A stretch of DNA of 5,122 nt, taken from the NCBI GenBank assembly GCA_049511115.1, contig JBEKYH010000386.1:1-5122 (forward strand). The letters run 5' to 3'. Origin of the DNA: JBEKYH01 sp049511115. GTDB lineage: Bacteria; Planctomycetota; Phycisphaerae; Tepidisphaerales; Tepidisphaeraceae. Positions 1 through 3,667 of the stretch are shown piece by piece. Numbering within the stretch: the stretch's first letter is position 1; the number at the start of each line of letters is the position of its first letter. Made by a program: the position numbers and the translations under genes. Below the pieces are notes generated by a model. It was not told where the DNA came from. It saw only the letters and a program-made list of their open reading frames with translations, and did not search any database.

Positions 1-35
1 AGACGAACGACATACTTCTTCGACTTTTTGGGCAT
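1..35 (-). CDS. Start of an unidentified protein, cut by the left window edge
   Basis: Only the first 11 codons are present, reading MPKKSKKYVVR before the window ends, so the product cannot be identified. The start is supported by a strong purine-rich Shine-Dalgarno sequence (AAGGAAGG on the minus strand) 7 bases before the ATG. The visible N-terminus is very basic (Lys and Arg at six of the 11 positions) and has no hydrophobic stretch, so it does not look like a signal peptide. A cytoplasmic or nucleic-acid-binding protein is possible, but this is only a guess. It lies 82 bases downstream of the lipoprotein gene on the same strand, so the two could be co-transcribed. The only structure seen between them is a short hairpin without a U-tract. 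Confidence 0.6.
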   Translation of the reverse strand, partial: MPKKSKKYVVR

Positions 36-42
36 GGCACAA

Positions 43-50
43 CCTTCCTT
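43..50 (-). promoter_or_regulatory. Ribosome binding site of the truncated left-edge gene
   Basis: The minus strand reads AAGGAAGG, then TTGTGCC, then ATG. This site is the main evidence that a gene starts at position 35. The TGTGCC just before the ATG is identical to the context of the lipoprotein gene and of the small membrane-protein gene. Confidence 0.6.
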
Positions 51-65
51 GGTTAATGCCATCTA

Positions 66-82
66 TCGGCTCCGCCAGCCGA
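66..82. other. Short inverted repeat between two leftward genes
   Basis: TCGGCT and AGCCGA form a perfect 6-bp stem around a 5-base loop, in the gap between the lipoprotein stop and the next gene. No T-run follows on either strand, so it is not a canonical intrinsic terminator. It could be a weak attenuating or mRNA-stabilising structure, or chance. Confidence 0.25.
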
Positions 83-117
83 ATCGCGTTACCCTAAATT
101 TGAAGCGTGACAATGCA

Positions 118-324
118 CTAGTCGTGCTGTCCCGGCGGGGGCATTCCAAAAGCGCCGTTGCCGACGGAGCTGTTGTCCGTTCCCATTTCAGACTGGGTCG
201 GTTGCGTCGTCGGAGCTACGGACTGGTTCTCCTGCGACTGGGTGCCTGACGACTGGCATCCAGCCAGTGCCAACCCCATTACGGCCAAGAGCACAAAGGA
301 TACATCACAAAGTAATCGCCTCAT
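118..324 (-). CDS. Small secreted lipoprotein of unknown function
   Basis: This gene encodes a 68-residue precursor. The N-terminus is a classic lipoprotein signal: Arg2-Arg3, a hydrophobic core (residues 8-20), and the lipobox LAGC with the lipidated Cys at residue 23. After Sec export, Lgt and signal peptidase II should leave a mature peptide of only about 46 residues, rich in Gln, Ser and Thr and ending PPPGQHD, with no recognisable domain. Residue +2 is Gln. The reading frame also opens further upstream at 372, but the ATG at 324 is chosen because GAGGTG lies directly ahead of it and the signal peptide then starts at residue 1. The role is unknown; tiny low-complexity lipoproteins of this kind are common in diderm bacteria. 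It follows the acetyltransferase gene after 147 bases and precedes the edge gene on the same strand. I am confident it is a real gene and have no functional assignment. Confidence 0.8.
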   Translation of the reverse strand: MRRLLCDVSFVLLAVMGLALAGCQSSGTQSQENQSVAPTTQPTQSEMGTDNSSVGNGAFGMPPPGQHD

Positions 325-328
325 GGCA

Positions 329-334
329 CACCTC
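329..334 (-). promoter_or_regulatory. Ribosome binding site fixing the lipoprotein start
   Basis: The minus strand reads GAGGTGTGCCATG: a GAGG core 6 bases ahead of the ATG at 324. It rules in favour of this start over the upstream in-frame ATG at 372. The same 13-base string occurs at the start of the small membrane-protein gene (1377-1391). Confidence 0.7.
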
Positions 335-471
335 GGTTTGAATTCTCGCCGCCCGTGAGCCGCGATCGCCATGTCGCCGCATCACCACAAACGGCATGTA
401 ATCCTAGTCACATTCGATGCGCGTCGGCCACACGATTACCAAAACCCCGACGGTGGGATAGCCAGGCCGCC

Positions 472-1026
472 TTATCCGGGGGCGTGATCCGGTGGCAAGT
501 GGATGGGGTCATAGACGGTTATGTAGAACTCGAGCGCATCTCTACCATGGATCTGGCGCGACCGGGCAAATTGAAATCCGTGGCGGGTCATCAACTCCAG
601 CGCCCCTTCCTGGTTCACCGGCGTGTGCAACGCCAGTTTGATGGCGCCCTGCTCGCGGGCGTGATCCAGGGCCGTCTCCATGAGGGTGGTTGCCAGCATG
701 TCCCGATCCGGCCAGCGCGGCGCGACCCGAAGGCGCCTCAGGTGAGCGACACCATCCTCCTCGGTTGCGATCGCGACCGTCCCCACGATGTCACCAAATG
801 CCTGCGCCACCCAGAAATGCCGCCGCGGGTGAGCGAGGTAGTAATCTTCAATGTTTCGCAGATCATCGAGGGGATCAACCGGATCGAGATGCCCGGCCAG
901 CAGGCCTTCCCTGTATAGACGCCATACATGGTGTTCGTCTCCGGGCTTGAAGCTTCGCACCTTGCACTGGCGCGCCAAAACCATTTGCGGGGACAAGCCC
1001 ACTTCATTGCCGACTGCATGGGACAT
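472..1026 (-). CDS. GNAT-family N-acetyltransferase with an atypical acetyl-CoA loop
   Basis: This is a 184-residue protein of normal size for a single GNAT domain, which moves the acetyl group of acetyl-CoA to an amine; the substrate cannot be told from sequence. In order: beta-1 with helix 1 (KVRSFKPGDEHHVWRLYREG, about 22-41); an HFWVAQAFGDIVGTVAI beta-2/beta-3 hairpin (70-86); beta-4, LRRLRVAP (97-103); the CoA pyrophosphate loop and helix 3 (104-127); and the C-terminal motif around N138 to F151 (NQEGALELMTRHGF), which is well conserved. The loop is odd. Where the family has Q/R-x-x-G-x-G/A, this protein has P106-D107-R108-D109-M110-L111, so the signature Arg/Gln and both Gly positions are replaced. 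It may bind CoA differently or be a divergent member. The start is supported by GGGAG 6 bases before the ATG; Met15 is an alternative. No signal peptide is seen, so it is cytoplasmic. It is transcribed divergently from the small membrane-protein gene. The fold is fairly certain, the activity is not. Confidence 0.85.
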   Translation of the reverse strand: MSHAVGNEVGLSPQMVLARQCKVRSFKPGDEHHVWRLYREGLLAGHLDPVDPLDDLRNIEDYYLAHPRRHFWVAQAFGDIVGTVAIATEEDGVAHLRRLRVAPRWPDRDMLATTLMETALDHAREQGAIKLALHTPVNQEGALELMTRHGFQFARSRQIHGRDALEFYITVYDPIHLPPDHAPG

Positions 1027-1340
1027 AACGCGCTCCCGATTTCCTCAAGCGGCGTCCGAGCCAATTGCCCTTGCGTCACTGCATGCAGAAATGTTGAACC
1101 GCTCTCCTCCACACCTCTTATGACGACAAAAGTCGCAAAAGAAAAGATCAGGTTTTTCTCCACGGCGCGTGCGCGAAGCCGGCAGCGACCAACCCTATAT
1201 CTTTGATAGAAATGCTGTGCGCGCCTTCGGCAATTTCAACACAAGCGGGCGCGAGCCCGAACCCATGCGCGCCTGGCACGCAATATGTTTCTGCCGATTG
1301 GAATTCGCAGTCCCTGGCGCAATAGACTCATTCAAGCAGA

Positions 1341-1377
1341 CCCGATCGCAAGCATATCGCTTGCACGAGCCCGATCG
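1341..1377 (+). repeat. Direct repeat CCCGATCG flanking a hairpin in the leader of the small gene
   Basis: CCCGATCG occurs at 1341-1348 and again at 1370-1377. Because CGATCG is self-complementary, the two copies can also pair with each other as an outer stem. Between them GCAAGC (1348-1353) and GCTTGC (1359-1364) form a 6-bp stem around ATATC. The second repeat runs directly into the Shine-Dalgarno sequence of the gene at 1389. It could be a dimeric-protein operator or a 5'-leader structure affecting translation. The elements are short, so chance cannot be excluded. Confidence 0.35.
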
Positions 1378-1384
1378 AGAGGTG
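1377..1384 (+). promoter_or_regulatory. Ribosome binding site of the small membrane-protein gene
   Basis: GAGAGGTG is followed by TGCC and ATG, placing the GAGG core 6 bases before the start. It is the strongest reason to accept the 104-codon frame over the longer overlapping frames here. The last 13 bases through the ATG match the lipoprotein start site exactly. Confidence 0.7.
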
Positions 1385-1388
1385 TGCC

Positions 1389-1703
1389 ATGATTGACCTG
1401 CCTGATTCTGATTGGGAGCATCCCAGCTACGATTCCGGACAACCCAGTGTTCCCTCGTGGCGACTTCATTGGTGCGCACAGCAGCCGCCGCAGATTGCGC
1501 ATTGCGCGCCGACTCGCGGCGTCGGGCGCATTCCCGTGACCCGCATGGGGACGCTTGGGCTACCTGTGCAGACGACCGCAACCCGGCCGGCAGCGGACAG
1601 TCCGGTTCAAGACTGGTGGGCCGCGTGTCTGTGCTGGACATTGGCCCTGGGAATGGTCGCGAGCTTCATCTGGATCATCCTGGCAACGGCATGGAAAAAC
1701 TGA
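1389..1703 (+). CDS. Small protein with a single C-terminal membrane segment, function unknown
   Basis: This gene encodes 104 residues not recognised as any named family. Residues 1-75 are polar and Pro-rich with little predicted secondary structure (acidic at the start, three Cys or more overall). Residues 76-102 form one strongly hydrophobic, Trp-rich stretch starting WWAACLCW and ending IILATAW, with only Lys-Asn after it. This is the layout of a tail-anchored or single-pass inner-membrane protein with its soluble part at the N-terminus. There is no signal peptide. Support for a real gene: a good Shine-Dalgarno sequence at the right distance, a coherent membrane segment, and a stop codon lying exactly at the base of the terminator stem. 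It is divergent from the acetyltransferase and convergent with the porin gene, so it appears to be a single-gene unit. Other frames overlap it on both strands but have weaker starts and no coherent features. Confidence 0.6.
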   Translation: MIDLPDSDWEHPSYDSGQPSVPSWRLHWCAQQPPQIAHCAPTRGVGRIPVTRMGTLGLPVQTTATRPAADSPVQDWWAACLCWTLALGMVASFIWIILATAWKN

Positions 1704-1730
1704 CGCGCGGCAGTCGGCCGCGCGTCAGTT
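1693..1730 (-). terminator. Intrinsic terminator of the porin gene, overlapping the convergent small gene
   Basis: TGACGCGCGGC (1701-1711) and GCCGCGCGTCA (1717-1727) form a perfect 11-bp GC-rich stem around a 5-base loop. The stem extends to 14 bp by AAC/GTT pairing. Reading leftward, the stem is followed by GTTTTTCC, a proper U-tract, 34 bases after the porin stop codon. Reading rightward there is only GTT before CAAAG, so termination of the small gene would be weaker. The stop codon and the last codons (Trp-Lys-Asn) of the small gene are built from this element. Confidence 0.85.
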
Positions 1731-1763
1731 CAAAGTGCCTCAACCGTCAAGAATACAAAGCGA

Positions 1764-3230
1764 TCAGATCGCAAGCTGGAACTGCACCCGTAATAGGAAT
1801 TCATTGCGGCCACTGTCTTCGAGAATCCCAAGGGCGTCTGAATCCGCCGGCGCGCCATCGGGGAGCCAATCCGCGTCCAGCGTGACCTTGGCGTGCTGTT
1901 TGTATAAGTAGTAATTCACGCCCGCAGTGACTTCCTGAACTTCGTTCTTGCTCAGCCCAAACGCGGTGACTGAGCCGCCGTCAAGATACGTATAATCGTA
2001 GCGAACGAATGGCTCGATCTTCGGCGTGACCAGATACGCCGCTTGAATCAACGCGCCCGGATCATAGTAATTGCCCGGCGCCACGGCCGGACCGGCCGGC
2101 GTCGATGACGTGGCGGCGGTCACACCCTGACTGCTGTGCAGGTTGCGATAGGTTGCAAGGTACGCCCCGTAGATCGACAGGCCGCTGGCGGTGTCGTATT
2201 GAGCGTCAACTGTCTGGAAAATGATGTTGTTGTCGCCGGCCTGCGAATAATCGTATCCGCCGCCGAGGACGAGGATGTCCTGCGTGTCGCCCAGCGCCGT
2301 GAAGCCACCGTCGTATTCCTTGTACGGATTGAAATCCGGCGTCCGGTTGCCGATGACCAGATATTCCACGCGACCGCTGGTTCCAAAATCCGTCGGCGTA
2401 ACGCCCGCCCCGCCGGCGATGCCGGAGGGATTCCCGCCCGCGTCATAGAACTTGGTGTTGATGCTGTCATAGCCGTCGTGAATAACGGCCTGCGCCCGGA
2501 GCCGGTCCTGGTCATAAACAAGCGCAGCCCCCTGCACACGGCTCGTCTGCCCGCCGCCCAAAAGCGACTCGACCAGCGAGCGGTCAACAGCCAGCAAATT
2601 GGCTTCGGAGAGGTTTCGCTCATGCCAGAGCGGGTCTTTGAATTGCCCAACTTTGAACGACAGCGGCGTCTGCTCAAAATGGTAGGTTCCGTAGGCATCC
2701 AGTAAGCTGAAGGGCGCCCCCTGGTCGGCGGACAACTGCACGAAGTAGTAAATGTCCTTGGTGTAATTTCCGTCAAACGTGAAGCGCGCGCGGGTGATGT
2801 CAAAGCCGTTTTGCGTGTCGTAACCGGTCTTGCCGGTCTCACCGCCCCCTTTGACAGGAATGCTTTCGCGGTAGCTGGTCATGTTGCGGAAATCCAGCAC
2901 CGCGCCGGGGTGGAAGGAAAAGGCCCCATCGCCGCTCCGGATGACAAACCCCACGTTAGGGTCGTACCCGCTGGAAAGTTCTGTCTGGGCGTCCGCATCG
3001 GCCAACACCTGCTTGATGACCGCCGCACGATCCGCCTCAGCCTCGGCCTGATTGGCTTGAATCGAATCCAGCTTGGCCTGCATCGCGTTCAGCCGCGCCT
3101 GCATGTCGGCGATGGTCGCCGCCGTCGGAGCAGCATCCGCTGATGCGGGCGCCGTCGCCTGTGCGGCCGCCGCTCGCGTTCCCATTCCAATTCCCAAGGC
3201 CACCAACGTCGTTAACGCACGCCGCTTCAT
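1764..3230 (-). CDS. Outer-membrane porin of the phosphate-selective porin O/P (OprP-like) type
   Basis: This is a 488-residue beta-barrel protein that should form a diffusion channel in the outer membrane. Residues 1-25 are a Sec signal peptide (Lys2-Arg3-Arg4, hydrophobic core, Ala-rich cleavage region near AAAAQA). After an Ala/Pro linker, residues 40-57 form an exact heptad pattern (I40, M43, L47, M50, L54, I57) that continues weakly to about 80, a likely trimeric periplasmic coiled coil. The barrel follows, with the family-typical FDITRARFTFDG (143-154), YYFVQLSAD (161-169) and KVGQFKDPLWHER (193-205) segments and then repeated amphipathic strands. The last strand ends VQFQLAI, so the terminal residue is Ile rather than the usual Phe. 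The OprP name reflects fold similarity; anion or phosphate selectivity is not shown, and I cannot identify the pore Arg/Lys ladder here. The start is supported by GAGAGGA just ahead of the ATG. A sigma70-like promoter lies upstream and a strong terminator downstream, so it is likely monocistronic. Confidence 0.9.
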   Translation of the reverse strand: MKRRALTTLVALGIGMGTRAAAAQATAPASADAAPTAATIADMQARLNAMQAKLDSIQANQAEAEADRAAVIKQVLADADAQTELSSGYDPNVGFVIRSGDGAFSFHPGAVLDFRNMTSYRESIPVKGGGETGKTGYDTQNGFDITRARFTFDGNYTKDIYYFVQLSADQGAPFSLLDAYGTYHFEQTPLSFKVGQFKDPLWHERNLSEANLLAVDRSLVESLLGGGQTSRVQGAALVYDQDRLRAQAVIHDGYDSINTKFYDAGGNPSGIAGGAGVTPTDFGTSGRVEYLVIGNRTPDFNPYKEYDGGFTALGDTQDILVLGGGYDYSQAGDNNIIFQTVDAQYDTASGLSIYGAYLATYRNLHSSQGVTAATSSTPAGPAVAPGNYYDPGALIQAAYLVTPKIEPFVRYDYTYLDGGSVTAFGLSKNEVQEVTAGVNYYLYKQHAKVTLDADWLPDGAPADSDALGILEDSGRNEFLLRVQFQLAI

Positions 3231-3334
3231 GTCTTCCTCTCACTTTCATTAAAAAAGGTTGACGTCCAGCCGCACCGAGCGGCAGACCAGTTCTCTGAAT
3301 CGAACAACATATATAAATACTACATCTTTAATAG

Positions 3335-3363
3335 AGATTAAAAAGCGCACGAACCGCTGTCAA
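3335..3363 (-). promoter_or_regulatory. Sigma70-type promoter for the porin gene
   Basis: On the minus strand a perfect TTGACA -35 box (3358-3363) is followed by a 17-base spacer and TAATCT (3335-3340). This -10 box keeps the three most conserved positions (T1, A2, T6). Transcription would start near 3328, giving a leader of about 100 bases before the porin ATG. The -10 half is imperfect, and several AT-rich alternatives exist nearby. Confidence 0.5.
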
Positions 3364-3387
3364 GAGCGCAGATTTCGCTAGATAAGA

Positions 3388-3403
3388 TATAAAGCTTTAT
3401 AAT
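3388..3403 (+). promoter_or_regulatory. 14-base palindrome overlapping a consensus -10 box
   Basis: TATAAAGCTTTATA (3388-3401) is a perfect inverted repeat centred on AAGCTT. It overlaps a consensus TATAAT (3398-3403) in the rightward direction, toward the RND gene. No good -35 box is found at 16-18 bases (only TCGCTA at 17), so this would need an activator, another sigma factor, or be an AT-rich coincidence. The overlap suggests, but does not prove, an operator site controlling the RND gene. Confidence 0.3.
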
Positions 3404-3610
3404 ATAATAACTTAAGAAATAAATATTTTTCCTATAGTATTGATCTTTAATTGTTGGCGACAAGGCTGCCGAAACCCGCCATCGTCTCTCAAAGAAGTAG
3501 GCGTTACTCCTTTGCGGATAAAAATTTAGAGAAAAAATGCAACTCAAATGATCGGCGCGAATACTCTGTAGCGGACGCTTTGCTTCCTAATGAAATTGGC
3601 GGGTCAGCGT

Positions 3611-3634
3611 TTGTAGCCGCAGAGAGGGCTACGA
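3611..3634 (+). other. Hairpin in the leader of the RND permease gene
   Basis: GTAGCC (3613-3618) pairs with GGCTAC (3627-3632) around an 8-base purine-rich loop. A U-G and a U-A pair extend it to 8 bp. It sits about 20 bases ahead of the Shine-Dalgarno sequence and has no following U-tract, so a role in translation or mRNA stability is more likely than termination. The GAGAGGG in the loop resembles a ribosome binding site but has no start codon after it. Confidence 0.3.
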
Positions 3635-3653
3635 TTTGGTTGTTGAGGACAAT

Positions 3654-3659
3654 AAGGAG
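3654..3659 (+). promoter_or_regulatory. Ribosome binding site of the RND permease
   Basis: AAGGAG lies 8 bases before the ATG at 3668. This fixes the start, which places the first transmembrane helix at the usual distance from the N-terminus for RND permeases. Confidence 0.8.
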
Positions 3660-3667
3660 TTTCCTCG

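Larger units (their letters stand above)
1027..1388. other. Divergent intergenic spacer with no convincing gene
   Basis: This 362-base stretch separates the acetyltransferase (leftward) from the small membrane-protein gene (rightward) and should hold both promoters, but no strong sigma70-type promoter was seen. The best rightward candidate is weak: TTGGAA at 1298-1303 with AATAGA at 1321-1326 after a 17-base spacer, each half matching only about half the consensus. Visible structure: a 10-base palindrome CTGCATGCAG (1079-1088), a 5-bp stem closed by a GCGA (GNRA-type) tetraloop (1246-1259), and the repeat/hairpin at 1341-1377. Open frames crossing it lack ribosome binding sites. Confidence 0.5.
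3231..3667. other. Divergent regulatory spacer between the porin and RND genes, AT-rich core
   Basis: This 437-base region has no supported gene. Positions 3301-3450 are about 27% GC by hand count, far below the flanking genes. Contents: the porin ribosome binding site (3235-3241); a GCCGC/GCGGC hairpin (3269-3283) in the porin leader; the porin promoter (3335-3363); a 14-base palindrome overlapping a perfect TATAAT (3388-3403); and a leader of some 200 bases before the RND gene with a hairpin at 3611-3634. Two tiny overlapping open frames (ATG at 3537 and 3548, giving 4 and 7 codons) lie in the RND leader but lack clear ribosome binding sites. Confidence 0.6.

Noticed and set aside
425..470. 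Possible terminator after the acetyltransferase gene (CCC/GGG pairing followed by TTTT on the minus strand)
   Set aside because: The stem is only about three base pairs, too weak for intrinsic termination.
1130..1140. Small inverted repeat (CGAC/GTCG around AAAA) upstream of the acetyltransferase
   Set aside because: A 4-bp stem is expected often by chance, and nothing around it suggests a function.
738..1163. 141-codon leftward frame overlapping the acetyltransferase, reading into the upstream spacer
   Set aside because: It starts with GTG and has no Shine-Dalgarno sequence. Most of its length is the acetyltransferase sequence in the wrong frame, and the 184-residue frame has a clear GNAT domain and a good ribosome binding site.
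1264..1396. 43-codon rightward frame whose stop overlaps the start of the small gene, resembling a coupled leader peptide
   Set aside because: There is no ribosome binding site ahead of its ATG, and the small gene has its own strong site, so coupling is not needed.
1195..1641. 148-codon leftward frame opposite the small membrane-protein gene
   Set aside because: It is low in hydrophobic residues, has only a poor ribosome binding site and shows no domain. The opposite frame has a strong ribosome binding site and a coherent membrane helix.
1412..1911. Longer rightward frames (1412-1885 and 1555-1911) overlapping the small gene and the porin end
   Set aside because: They run through the terminator hairpin and antisense into the porin gene, lack ribosome binding sites, and have no recognisable protein features.
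2120..2842. 240-codon leftward frame inside the porin gene, and a 189-codon rightward frame at 2136-2705
   Set aside because: Both are shadows of the porin coding sequence: Arg/Thr/Ser-rich or featureless products with no start signals.
3338..3547. 69-codon leftward frame in the AT-rich spacer with a Tyr/Ile-rich stretch
   Set aside because: It starts with TTG and has no Shine-Dalgarno sequence. The hydrophobic look comes from AT-rich codons, and the frame covers the porin promoter.
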